Positions 1-8,640 of a stretch of 43,659 nt of DNA are shown in pieces. The DNA is from Actinomycetota bacterium (GTDB lineage: Bacteria > Actinomycetota > Acidimicrobiia > Acidimicrobiales > Ilumatobacteraceae). The notes under the pieces are model-generated. The model searched no databases. It was not told the origin of the DNA and saw only the letters and a program-made list of their open reading frames with translations. The stretch is from the NCBI GenBank assembly GCA_963169215.1, contig CAUJEE010000003.1, positions 1-43,659 of the forward strand, in the 5' to 3' direction. The position numbers and the translations under genes were made by a program. Positions within the stretch are counted from its first letter, which is position 1. Each line of letters opens with the position of its first letter.

Positions 1-747
1 GGCGGAGTTCCACACCTCGCCCACCTCGTCGAGGAAGCCACCGCTCACCAGGGTGGTACGGAACACGCACATCAGCGGCCCCGGCGCGGGCACCGCGCGA
101 ACGTGCACGGTGTACTCCACCGTCGGCACCCAGCCCGGCGCGATGTCGAGGTTGAACACCGCCGGCGGAAACGCGTCGCACACCATCAACAGCGCGAGTG
201 TGTCGAGCGGGCGACCGTCGCGGAAGGCGAACCAGCCGGCGATCTCCGCCGAACCGCTGCGTTCGCCACGGGTCCAGCCGACGTGATCGGGGTGCAGTCG
301 CACCTCGGTGCGGTCGCTGAGCGCGATGTCGGCACCCCCCTGATTGCGATCGCGGGCGAGACAATCCTCGAACGGTGGCAGCACTGGTGGTGCAGCGGCG
401 ACGTGCTCGAACGACTCGCCGGCCGACATGTCGCCGAACGCTCCGAGCAGTTGCAGCAGCGGTCGATCATCGGCACGCAGTTGCGCGCTGACGGTGGCGA
501 AGCGACGCCCGGCCTTCACCACCGTTGCGTCGACCTGCACCGGTCCGGGGCGGCCGGGCGCCAGGTAGTGCCCGGTCACTGTGACCGGGTCGGGTCGACC
601 GCTGACCGCCAGCATGTGCCGCGCCGCGAGGGCCATCAGGTAGCCACCGTTGGCGTTGCCGTTGATGTCCCACCCGTCGACGATCGCGGCCGATCCGTCG
701 GCGGCGACCACGGTGGCGGCATCGAACTCGTAGGTCGGTGGCACCAC
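1..747 (-). CDS. Thioesterase family protein (TesB-like hotdog fold), 3' end truncated by window edge
   Basis: Manual minus-strand translation from GTG at 747 gives VVPPTYEFDAATVVAADGSAAIVDGWDINGNANGGYLMALAARHML...HYLAPGRPGPVQVDATVVKAGRRFATVSAQLRADDRPLLQLLGAFGDMSA...; open to position 1; in-frame TAG just upstream of the GTG. The GGYLMALAARHM and HYL...P..V..AGRR.ATV patterns fit acyl-CoA thioesterases. Confidence 0.75.
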   Translation of the reverse strand, partial: MVPPTYEFDAATVVAADGSAAIVDGWDINGNANGGYLMALAARHMLAVSGRPDPVTVTGHYLAPGRPGPVQVDATVVKAGRRFATVSAQLRADDRPLLQLLGAFGDMSAGESFEHVAAAPPVLPPFEDCLARDRNQGGADIALSDRTEVRLHPDHVGWTRGERSGSAEIAGWFAFRDGRPLDTLALLMVCDAFPPAVFNLDIAPGWVPTVEYTVHVRAVPAPGPLMCVFRTTLVSGGFLDEVGEVWNSA

Positions 748-886
748 CCCGTTCTAACCGAAAGTGATGTCCCACGGCCCAGTGGGCGGGCATATCCTGG
801 GCTGGTGACCCCGCGGATCCGCCCCCGTCGAATGTGCACCGGCTGCTGACAGCCGACGAATCGCCATTCACGAAAGGACCGCCGCG

Positions 887-2386
887 ATGACCCGCACCTA
901 CCTCACCACCCCGATCTACTACGTCACGGCCAAGCCCCACCTGGGCCACGCCTACACCACCATCGTCGGCGACGCACTCGCTCGCTGGCACCGCTTGCTG
1001 GGCAACGACGTGCATTACCTCACCGGCACCGACGAGCACGGCCAAAAGGTGCAGGACTACGCCGACGCGGCGGGCAAGAGCCCGCAGGAGTTCGTCGACG
1101 AGATCGCCCCGCTCTACGTGGATGCGTGGCGCAAGCTGGGCATCAGCAACGACGACTTCATCCGCACCACCGAGCCGCGCCACAAAGCCGGAGTGGTCGA
1201 GCTGCTGCAGCGCTGCTACGACGCGGGCGACATCGAACTCGACGTGTACAAGGGCAAGTACTGCGTGGCCTGCGAGGAGTACTACACCGACGACGAACTC
1301 GACCCCGGCGACCTGTGCAAGATCCACAAGCGCCCGGTGGAGTACTTCGAGGAGGAGAACTACTTCTTCCGCCTCAGCAGGTATCAAGACCGACTCCTGC
1401 ACTGGTACGCCGCGCACCCCGGCGCGATCCAGCCCGAATTCCGCGGCAACGAGGCTCTCGGCCTGATCCGCGGCGGCCTCCGCGACTTCAGCGTCAGCCG
1501 CACCAGCCTGAAGTGGGGCATCCCCCTCCCGTGGGATCCCAAGCATGTCGCCTACGTGTGGTTCGACGCGCTGGCCAACTACATCACCGCCGTCGGCTTC
1601 GGCAGCGACGACGAGCAGTTCCGCAGCTGGTGGCCGGGCGTGCACCTGATCGGCAAGGACATCGTCCGCCACCACTGCGTCTACTGGCCGGCGATGCTGC
1701 TCAGCGCGGGCCTCGAACCGCCTGCCGGCTGGGCGGTGGGCGGCTGGCTGCTGGTGGGCGGCGAGAAGATGTCGAAGACGTCGGGCAACGTGGTGAACCC
1801 GCTCGACCTCGTCGACGACATCGGCCTCGACGGGTTTCGCTACTACCTGCTCGCCGAAACCCCCTACGGGCAGGACGGCGACTTCACCTACGAAGGCCTG
1901 GTCGCGCGCTACAACAGCGACCTCGCCAACAACCTCGGCAACCTGTTGTCGCGTGTCGCCACCGTGGTGGGCAGCAAGTGCGGCGGCGTGGGCCCCGCGC
2001 CGCGCGCCGACTCGCCCCTCGCCGCGGCGGCCGCCGCCGCGTGGGAGGGAACGGCCGAGGGGTGGGCCAGCTACCAACCGAGCCGGGCACTCGATGCCAC
2101 ATGGCAGCTCATCCGCGCCACCAACGCCCACCTCGAAGCCAACGAACCGTGGAAGGCCGAGCCCGGCCCGGCGGTGGATGCGGTGCTCGGCGATGCGCTG
2201 GAGGCGCTGCGCATCGTCGCCATCCTCGCCTCGCCGGCGGTGCCCGACACCTGCCAGCAGGTGTGGCAGCGCATCGGCCTCGCCGGCGCGGTGAGCGACC
2301 AACGCCTGCCTGCCGCGGCCACGTGGGGCGGCTATCCGGGCGACACCACCGTCGTCAAGGGCACCCCCCTGTTCCCCCGCCGCTGA
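887..2386 (+). CDS. metG: Methionyl-tRNA synthetase
   Basis: 499 aa; TTPIYYVTAKPHLGHAYTT (HIGH-like), CVACEEYYTDDEL zinc region, GWLLVGGEKMSKTSGN (KMSKS). Confidence 0.97.
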   Translation: MTRTYLTTPIYYVTAKPHLGHAYTTIVGDALARWHRLLGNDVHYLTGTDEHGQKVQDYADAAGKSPQEFVDEIAPLYVDAWRKLGISNDDFIRTTEPRHKAGVVELLQRCYDAGDIELDVYKGKYCVACEEYYTDDELDPGDLCKIHKRPVEYFEEENYFFRLSRYQDRLLHWYAAHPGAIQPEFRGNEALGLIRGGLRDFSVSRTSLKWGIPLPWDPKHVAYVWFDALANYITAVGFGSDDEQFRSWWPGVHLIGKDIVRHHCVYWPAMLLSAGLEPPAGWAVGGWLLVGGEKMSKTSGNVVNPLDLVDDIGLDGFRYYLLAETPYGQDGDFTYEGLVARYNSDLANNLGNLLSRVATVVGSKCGGVGPAPRADSPLAAAAAAAWEGTAEGWASYQPSRALDATWQLIRATNAHLEANEPWKAEPGPAVDAVLGDALEALRIVAILASPAVPDTCQQVWQRIGLAGAVSDQRLPAAATWGGYPGDTTVVKGTPLFPRR

Positions 2387-2446
2387 ATCCCGACCGCACC
2401 CTCGACCGCACCCCCGACCGACACACACACCCACCGACACACACCG

Positions 2447-3214
2447 ATGACTTCCCAGCCGTACATCGATTCGCATTGCCACCTCTACGAAAAGGGGGGC
2501 ATGACCGTCGACGAGATCGTCGCCCAGGCGCGCGACGCGGGCGTCACCGGCATGATCACCATCGGCTGCGACGCGGCCTCCACCGCCGAGGCGATCGAGA
2601 TGGCCACCCGCTTCGACGGTGTGTTCGCCACCGTCGGCCTGCACCCGCACGAGGCCCGCCTGGGGGTCGACACGATCGTTCCCCTGCTCGACGATCCGCA
2701 CGTCGTCGCCATCGGCGAGGCAGGCCTCGACTACCACTACGACCACTCGCCCCGCGACACCCAACGTGAAGTGTTCGCGGCCCAGATCCAGCTGGCCCAT
2801 CAGCGCGGCCTGCCACTGATCGTGCACACTCGCGAGGCATGGGATGACACGTTCGACATCCTCCGCGCCGAAGGTGTGCCCGAGCGCACCGTGTTCCACT
2901 GCTTCACCGGCGAAACGAACGAGGCGCGCACCTGCCTCGACATGGGCGCGTGGCTCAGTTTCAGCGGCATCGTCACCTTCGCCAACGCCACCGCGCTGCA
3001 CGACGCAGCACGCCTGTGTCCCACCGACCGGATGCTGGCCGAGACCGACAGCCCGTACCTCGCGCCAGTTCCCCACCGCGGCTCCACCAACCGGCCGGCG
3101 TTCGTCACCCACGTAGTGGCTGCGCTGGCTGTGCTGCGCGACCAACCCTTGGACGAGGTGCGCGCGGCAACCGTCGCCAACGCCTGCCTTGCCTTTCCAG
3201 GGGTACGTCCCTAG
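2447..3214 (+). CDS. tatD: TatD family metal-dependent hydrolase/DNase
   Basis: 255 aa; IDSHCHLYE, VGLHPHEA, IGEAGLDYHYDHSPRDTQREVF, HCFTG, ETDSPYLAPVPHRG motifs; located between metG and ksgA as in many actinobacteria. Confidence 0.93.
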   Translation: MTSQPYIDSHCHLYEKGGMTVDEIVAQARDAGVTGMITIGCDAASTAEAIEMATRFDGVFATVGLHPHEARLGVDTIVPLLDDPHVVAIGEAGLDYHYDHSPRDTQREVFAAQIQLAHQRGLPLIVHTREAWDDTFDILRAEGVPERTVFHCFTGETNEARTCLDMGAWLSFSGIVTFANATALHDAARLCPTDRMLAETDSPYLAPVPHRGSTNRPAFVTHVVAALAVLRDQPLDEVRAATVANACLAFPGVRP

Positions 3215-3227
3215 CCTTTTACTGGCC

Positions 3228-3719
3228 ATGTACCACACCGAGCGCCGCCGCGTGATCTTCGCGTCGATCGTCACCGCGATCGCCATCCCCGCGCTGTGGA
3301 TCATGAGCGGCGACGACCAGTCGAGCGAGTCCGCCGGTGGCAGCACGATCCCCACTGCGCCACCGACCACCATCTACAAACCGGAGACGCCCGTGTTCGT
3401 CGGCGGTGAGGATGGCACGAGCGAAGCGAGCGGAGACGCGAGCATCGCCACCGCGCCTGCCCCCAACGCCAACAACTTCCGCGGCAAGGCCTCCTACCGT
3501 CGCTATCCCGACACGCTCGACCGACCCTGCACCGCACCACAGGCGCCCGATGCGACTCTGTTGACGGTGATCAACGTCAACAACGGTCAGTTCACCACGT
3601 GCACCAACATCCGCACGTTCACCCCACCAGCGGGCGTCGACATCGTCATCCACACCGACGTGTTCTCCGAGGTGGGCGACATCGCCGACTCGCCGATCGA
3701 CGTGCGCGTCACCTGGTAG
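3228..3719 (+). CDS. Secreted/membrane-anchored protein with probable degenerate RlpA-like double-psi beta-barrel domain
   Basis: MYHTERRRVIFASIVTAIAIPALWIMSG N-terminal signal/anchor, Ser/Thr/Pro-rich linker, then FRGKASYRRYPDTLDRPCTAPQAPDATLLTVINVNNGQFTTCTNIRTFTPPAGVDIVIHTDVFSEVGDIADSPIDVRVTW. The GxASY, T.L.V.N..NG and F..(L/V).....G.I.V.V.W spacing resembles RlpA/DPBB domains. Track start 3189 trimmed to ATG 3228. Confidence 0.6.
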   Translation: MYHTERRRVIFASIVTAIAIPALWIMSGDDQSSESAGGSTIPTAPPTTIYKPETPVFVGGEDGTSEASGDASIATAPAPNANNFRGKASYRRYPDTLDRPCTAPQAPDATLLTVINVNNGQFTTCTNIRTFTPPAGVDIVIHTDVFSEVGDIADSPIDVRVTW

Positions 3720-4558
3720 TGCACAACCACGCGGCCATCAGCGAGTTGCTGCGCAGGGGCGGATTGAGCCCGCGTCGCGACCTCGGTCAGAACTTCGTCG
3801 TCGACGCCAACACCGTGCGACGCATCGCCCGCCTGGCCGAGATCGGCCCCGGCGACAAGGTGGTGGAGGTCGGTGCCGGGCTCGGCTCGCTCACGCTCGC
3901 ACTGGCCGAGACCGGAGCGCGGGTGCTGGCCGTCGAGGTAGACGCCGGCGCGGTGCCCCTACTGCGCGAAGTGACGGCCGGGCTGGCAGCAGTGACCGTG
4001 GTCGAGGCCGACGCGATGAAGGTCGATTGGCCGGCGTTGCTCTCCGAGCACGACGATGCCGACGCCGATCGCGGCTGGGTGCTGGTGGCCAATCTGCCGT
4101 ACAACGTCGCCACGCCACTGGTGTGCGACCTGCTCGACGGCCTGCCGCAGATCGAGCGCATGCTGGTGATGGTGCAGCGTGAGGCCGCCGAGCGCTTCTG
4201 TGCCGCGCCGCGCACACCGCAGTACGGGGCGGTGACGGTGAAGGTCGCCTACTGGGCCACGGCGCGCATCGTCGGGCAGGTGCCGGCGAGCGTGTTCATA
4301 CCCCGCCCCAACGTCGAGTCGGCGCTGGCCGACATCCGCCGCCGCCCCCGGCCGGCAAGCGAGGCCCCGGCGGCGACGCTGTTCCCGCTGGTGCGCGCCG
4401 CATTCGGCCAGCGACGCAAGATGCTGCGCCGTTCGCTGGCCGAGACGGTCGCTGCGGAGGTGTTCGACGTGGCGCAGATCGAAAGCACCCGGCGACCCGA
4501 AGAGCTGACCGTCGAAGAGTGGGGCCGACTGGCCTTGGCGTGGAGTGCGGCCCGATGA
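3719..4558 (+). CDS. rsmA: 16S rRNA (adenine1518/1519-N6)-dimethyltransferase (RsmA/KsgA)
   Basis: GTG start overlaps the previous stop (TAGTG); LLRRGGLSPRRDLGQNFVVDANTVRRIARLAEIGPGDKVVEVGAGLGSLT...VANLPYNVATPLV motifs. Track start 3599 is an out-of-gene extension. Confidence 0.96.
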   Translation: MHNHAAISELLRRGGLSPRRDLGQNFVVDANTVRRIARLAEIGPGDKVVEVGAGLGSLTLALAETGARVLAVEVDAGAVPLLREVTAGLAAVTVVEADAMKVDWPALLSEHDDADADRGWVLVANLPYNVATPLVCDLLDGLPQIERMLVMVQREAAERFCAAPRTPQYGAVTVKVAYWATARIVGQVPASVFIPRPNVESALADIRRRPRPASEAPAATLFPLVRAAFGQRRKMLRRSLAETVAAEVFDVAQIESTRRPEELTVEEWGRLALAWSAAR

Positions 4559-5301
4559 ACCTCACCGTTCGCGCCCCGGCCAAGCTCACCCTCTCGCTGC
4601 GCATCACCGGCGTGCGCGACGACGGCTACCACCTGATCGATGCCGAGATGGTGACGCTCGAGTTGGCCGACACGCTCACCATCGACCCTGCCGGCGATGC
4701 GCTCGCCGTCGACGGCCCCTACGCCTCCGGCATACCGCTCGACGACCGCAACCTGGTGGCCAGGGCGCTGGCCGCCGCCGGGCGGCGGGCGGGGGTGCGC
4801 GTGCACAAGACCATCCCCCACGGCGGAGGCCTGGGCGGGGGCAGCGCCGACGCGGCCGCGGTGTTGCGCTGGGCCGGATGGAGCGGCACCGCCGACGAGT
4901 TGCAGGCCGCGGCGCGCCTCGGGGCCGATGTGCCGTTCTGCCTGATCGGCGGGCGCGCCCGGGTGCGCGGCATCGGCGAGTCGGTCGAGTCCCTGCCGCT
5001 CGTCGCCGACGAGATCACGCTGGTGATCCCACCACTGGCGGTCGACACTGCGGCCGCCTACCGCGCCTGGGACTCACTCGGCGGGCCGACCGGCGCAGGG
5101 GTCAACGACCTCGAACCGGCAGCCCTCGTGGTCGAGCCACGCCTCGGCCTATGGCGCGATCGCATCCGCGAGGCGGCGGGCGAGCCACCGACGCTCGCCG
5201 GCAGCGGGTCAACCTGGTTCGTGCGCGGTCATCGCGACATCGCCGCCGCGCTGGCCGGGGCGACCGTGGTGCATACGCGCACCGACCGCCCGCAGCAGTA
5301 G
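4555..5301 (+). CDS. ispE: 4-diphosphocytidyl-2-C-methyl-D-erythritol kinase
   Basis: ATGA overlap with rsmA; MNLTVRAPAKLTLSLRITGVRDDGYHLIDAEMVTLEL...KTIPHGGGLGGGSADAAAVLRW GHMP kinase motifs. Confidence 0.95.
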   Translation: MNLTVRAPAKLTLSLRITGVRDDGYHLIDAEMVTLELADTLTIDPAGDALAVDGPYASGIPLDDRNLVARALAAAGRRAGVRVHKTIPHGGGLGGGSADAAAVLRWAGWSGTADELQAAARLGADVPFCLIGGRARVRGIGESVESLPLVADEITLVIPPLAVDTAAAYRAWDSLGGPTGAGVNDLEPAALVVEPRLGLWRDRIREAAGEPPTLAGSGSTWFVRGHRDIAAALAGATVVHTRTDRPQQ

Positions 5302-5339
5302 GCAGGCGGTCGGCAACAGAGCGACAGATTGCGGAGTGG

Positions 5340-5429
5340 CTAGCGGCGCTGGTGGCGCGTGCGGCGGAGCATCTTCTTGTGCTTCTTCTTGCGCATGCGC
5401 TTGCGACGCTTCTTGATCAGTGAACCCAT
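5340..5429 (-). CDS. 29-aa very basic AURKAIP1/COX24-domain (bS22-type) small ribosomal protein
   Basis: Manual translation of the minus strand: MGSLIKKRRKRMRKKKHKKMLRRTRHQRR*. Matches the MGSxIKKRRKRMxKKKHxKxLRRTRxQRR pattern of actinobacterial bS22. Below the ORF-track length cutoff. Confidence 0.9.
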   Translation of the reverse strand: MGSLIKKRRKRMRKKKHKKMLRRTRHQRR

Positions 5430-5505
5430 AACGTCCGTCAACGCTAGCGCTCCCGGGTCACTCCCCCAACTGCCGGCTCGCACGGGTATCGTGGCGACCG
5501 GTCCG

Positions 5506-5576
5506 TCCGGGGTCGTTCAATGGTAGGACTGCGGGTTTTGGTCCCGTCTATAGGGGTTCGAATCCTCTCCCCGGAA
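5506..5576 (+). tRNA. tRNA-Gln (anticodon TTG)
   Basis: Acceptor TCCGGGG/CCCCGGA, D-arm GTTC...GGAC, anticodon stem GCGGG-TTTTGGT-CCCGT (TTG), T-arm AGGGG-TTCGAAT-CCTCT, discriminator A; no encoded CCA. Confidence 0.93.
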
Positions 5577-5665
5577 CTCACCGCCTGCACCCGCTGCCGG
5601 CGCCCGCAGCCGCCGACACCACCCGACACCGTGCGTCCCGTCGGCCGACGCGCTAGAACGACACC

Positions 5666-6763
5666 ATGACCGTTTCCGCGATCGTGCTGGCGGCAGGCGA
5701 AGGCACCCGCATGCGCTCGGCGCGGCCCAAGCCGCTGCACCTCATCTGCGGGCGGCCGATGGTGATGCACGTGATCCACGCGCTCGAGCACGTGCAGCCC
5801 GAGCGCACCGTCGTCGTCGTCGGTCACGGCGCCGAGCGGGTCACCAAGAAGGTGCAGGAGCAGGCACCAGACTGGGCCAACGTCACGTTCATGGAGCAGA
5901 ACGTGCAGCGCGGCACGGGCGACGCGGCGATGGTGGGCCTCGGCGCATTGCCCGGCGACGATCTCGACGACACCTCCACGGTGGTGGTGCTTCCCGGCGA
6001 CGCGCCGTTGCTGCAGCCGCACACGGTGGAGGAGCTGATCGACGCGCACGAGTCGCACGAGTACGCCGCCACCCTGGTCACCTCCGAGCTCGACGACCCG
6101 ACGGGCTACGGGCGCATCGTGCGCGCCCCCGCCAAGCGCGGCGATTCGCGCCTGCTGCGCATCGTCGAACAGCGCGACGCAAGCCCCGAGGAGCTGGCGA
6201 TCAAGGAGGTGTGCACCAGCATCTACGCCTTCCGCCGCGACCTGCTCGGCCCGGCGCTGCGCCGCCTGGTGCCCGACAACGCGCAGGGCGAGTACTACCT
6301 CACCGACGTCGTCGCCTCGCTGGCGGCGATGGGTCATCGCGTCGGCTCGGTGCCCGCGCCGGCAGCCGAGACGCAGGGCGTGAACGATCGCTGGCAATTG
6401 GCGCTGGCCGAGCGCGAGCTGCGCGCCCGCACAAACCGCCGGTGGCTGCTCAACGGGGTGACGATGCTCGACCCGCGTCAGACGTTCGTCGATGTCACCG
6501 TGCGGCTCGGCCGCGATGTCACCCTCTATCCGGGCACCATCCTGCAGGGCGCCACCTCTGTCGGCGACGGGTGCGAGATCGGGCCCGACACGCGGCTGTG
6601 CGACTGCACCGTCGGCGACGGGGCACGCGTCGAACACACCGTCGGCAACGAGGCCGAGGTCGGGCCGGGCGCGCATGTCGGTCCCTTCGCCCACCTGCCC
6701 GCCGGCAGCGCGGTTGTTGCCGGGCTGGTCACCGGCGCCTTCTACACTGCCCCCGGGGGCTGA
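5666..6763 (+). CDS. glmU: UDP-GlcNAc pyrophosphorylase (GlmU N-terminal uridyltransferase with truncated left-handed beta-helix domain)
   Basis: MTVSAIVLAAGEGTRMRSARPKPLHLICGRPM nucleotidyltransferase signature; LbH repeats VTLYPGTILQGATSVGDGCEIGPDTRL; protein ends ...VGPFAHLPAGSAVVAGLVTGAFYTAPGG* at 365 aa. Confidence 0.9.
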   Translation: MTVSAIVLAAGEGTRMRSARPKPLHLICGRPMVMHVIHALEHVQPERTVVVVGHGAERVTKKVQEQAPDWANVTFMEQNVQRGTGDAAMVGLGALPGDDLDDTSTVVVLPGDAPLLQPHTVEELIDAHESHEYAATLVTSELDDPTGYGRIVRAPAKRGDSRLLRIVEQRDASPEELAIKEVCTSIYAFRRDLLGPALRRLVPDNAQGEYYLTDVVASLAAMGHRVGSVPAPAAETQGVNDRWQLALAERELRARTNRRWLLNGVTMLDPRQTFVDVTVRLGRDVTLYPGTILQGATSVGDGCEIGPDTRLCDCTVGDGARVEHTVGNEAEVGPGAHVGPFAHLPAGSAVVAGLVTGAFYTAPGG

Positions 6764-6833
6764 AGCCGCCGGGCCGCGACAGCTGCTCGGCAACACGGCC
6801 GCCACACAACACGATCGGAGCAGCGAACAGCCA

Positions 6834-7823
6834 ATGGAAAAGGTCACCACCAAGCGGATGGCGCTCTACTCGGGGCGCACCCATCCGGCGCTCGCCCGCG
6901 AGGTGGCCGAACACCTGGGGATCGAACTGGGCAACCCCAACCTGGTGCAGTTCGCCAACGGCGAGATCCGCGCCCGCTTCGGGGAGAGCATCCGCGGCGA
7001 CGACGTGTTCGTCATGCAGACCCACTGCGGACACGATGCGCAGAGCATCAACGACTCGATCATGGAACAGCTGATCATGATCGATGCCGCTTACCGCGCC
7101 TCGGCCAAGCGCATCACCGCGGTGTGCCCCTTCTACGGCTACGCCCGCCAGGATCGCAAGGCCGAGGGACGCGAGCCGATCACCGCCCGCCTGGTCGCCG
7201 ACCTGTTCAAGACCGCCGGGGCCAAGCGGATGGTCTCCATCGACCTGCACAGCGGGCAGATCCAGGGCTTCTTCGACGGTCCGGTCGATCACCTCACGGC
7301 CACTCCGGTGCTCGAGAACTACGTGCGCCAGCACGCCCAGGAGCCGGTGATCGTCGCCCCCGACGCGGGGCGGATCAAGGTCGCCGAGCGCATGGCGCAA
7401 CACCTCAGCGACCGTGGTTCCGACCTCGCGTTCATCTACAAGCGCCGCCCGAAGGGCACCACCAACATCGCCGAGGCGCGCGAGGTGATGGGCGACGTCG
7501 AGGGGCGGCTGTGCATCCTCACCGACGACATGATCGACTCCGGTGGAACGATCTGCTCGGCGGCCGAGGTGCTGAAGGCGCGCGGCGCCACGGAAGTATG
7601 GGCGATGGCCACTCACGCCGTGCTGTCAGGGCCGGCGATCGAGCGGTTGGGGAAGTCGCTGATCAGCAGGGTCGTCCTCACCAACACGCTGCCGATCCCG
7701 GCGGAGAAGATGAGCCCCAAGATCGAGGTGTTGTCGATCGCGCCGCTCATCGCCGACGCGCTGAACGCAGTGTTCGACGACGCCAGCGTCAGCGAGATCT
7801 TCGGCGGCGAGAACCAAGCCTGA
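6834..7823 (+). CDS. prs: Ribose-phosphate pyrophosphokinase
   Basis: MEKVTTKRMALYSGRTHPALAREVAEHLGIELG...FANGEIRARFGESIRGDDVFVMQ...YGYARQDRKAEGREPITARL...LTDDMIDSGGTI PRPP-binding motif. Internal ATG of track ORF 6492..7823. Confidence 0.95.
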   Translation: MEKVTTKRMALYSGRTHPALAREVAEHLGIELGNPNLVQFANGEIRARFGESIRGDDVFVMQTHCGHDAQSINDSIMEQLIMIDAAYRASAKRITAVCPFYGYARQDRKAEGREPITARLVADLFKTAGAKRMVSIDLHSGQIQGFFDGPVDHLTATPVLENYVRQHAQEPVIVAPDAGRIKVAERMAQHLSDRGSDLAFIYKRRPKGTTNIAEAREVMGDVEGRLCILTDDMIDSGGTICSAAEVLKARGATEVWAMATHAVLSGPAIERLGKSLISRVVLTNTLPIPAEKMSPKIEVLSIAPLIADALNAVFDDASVSEIFGGENQA

Positions 7824-7974
7824 TCGGGCTGCCCACAGGCGTCCACCCGACCGCCGCCCGGTGCGCAACCGGCACGCGCCGGGTGGAGGAACTCGCCCCG
7901 CCACGGTAGGATTACCAGCCGTTCTGCCGCAGGGAACGACCCTGCACGCTCGCACAAGTTCACCGAGGCCAGTC

Positions 7975-8640
7975 ATGTCGAACACCCTCACTTCCAACAC
8001 ACGGCTCGTCGCCCAGACCCGCACCGCCGCCGGGTCGCCCGCCGCCCGCCGCCTGCGCGCCGAGGGCCACATTCCGGGTGTGCTCTACGGCCGCGGCATG
8101 ACCCCGGTGAGCGTCACCGTCGAGCGTCGCGAGTTGCGCGCCGCTCTGTCCGGTCCGGCCGGGGTGAACACCGTGCTGTCGCTCGAGGTCGGCGGCAAGA
8201 GCTACCCGGCGGTGGTCAAGGAACTGCAGCGCCACCCGATCAAGCGCACGGTGAGCCACATCGACTTCCTGCAGGTCGACATGAATGTCGAGATCACGGT
8301 CAACATCCCGCTGCACCTCACCGGCGAGGCCAAGGCAGTGATGGCCGAAGGTGGCCTGGTCGACAAGGCAGTCGACACCATCGAGGTGGTCTGCACACCC
8401 ACCAACATGCCTGCCGAGTTCAGCGTCGACATCACCGACATGCAGCCCCACGACGTGATCCGCCTGTCCGACCTGGTGATGCCCACCGGCGTCACCGCCG
8501 CCGGCGACCCCGACATGCCGATCGTCACCGTGCTCACCACGGCCGCTGCCGTCGCCGAGGGCCAGGGCGAGGAGGCGGGCGCCGAGGGCGAGACCGCCGA
8601 GACCCCTGCCGGTGAGGGCGAGGCTGCCGGAGGCGAGTGA
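7975..8640 (+). CDS. rplY: 50S ribosomal protein L25/general stress protein Ctc
   Basis: LVAQTRTAAGSPAARRLRAEGHIPGVLYGRGMTPVSVTVERRELRAAL...HIDFLQVDMNVEITVNIPLHLTGEAKAV...; acidic C-terminal tail. Confidence 0.94.
   Translation: MSNTLTSNTRLVAQTRTAAGSPAARRLRAEGHIPGVLYGRGMTPVSVTVERRELRAALSGPAGVNTVLSLEVGGKSYPAVVKELQRHPIKRTVSHIDFLQVDMNVEITVNIPLHLTGEAKAVMAEGGLVDKAVDTIEVVCTPTNMPAEFSVDITDMQPHDVIRLSDLVMPTGVTAAGDPDMPIVTVLTTAAAVAEGQGEEAGAEGETAETPAGEGEAAGGE

Noticed and set aside
2390-2446. C/A-rich low-complexity stretch (CACACACACCCACCGACACACACCG) before tatD
   Set aside because: Short simple-sequence leader; no defined repeat unit or structure strong enough to claim a regulatory element.
1126-2769. 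547-aa plus-strand ORF
   Set aside because: Out-of-frame within metG/tatD; Arg/Pro/His-rich shadow frame.
467-3373. 968-aa minus-strand ORF
   Set aside because: Antisense to metG and tatD; repetitive Arg/Gly/Val-rich translation typical of the shadow frame of GC-rich genes.
5444-6853. 469-aa minus-strand ORF
   Set aside because: Lies across tRNA-Gln and antisense to glmU; no recognisable domain.
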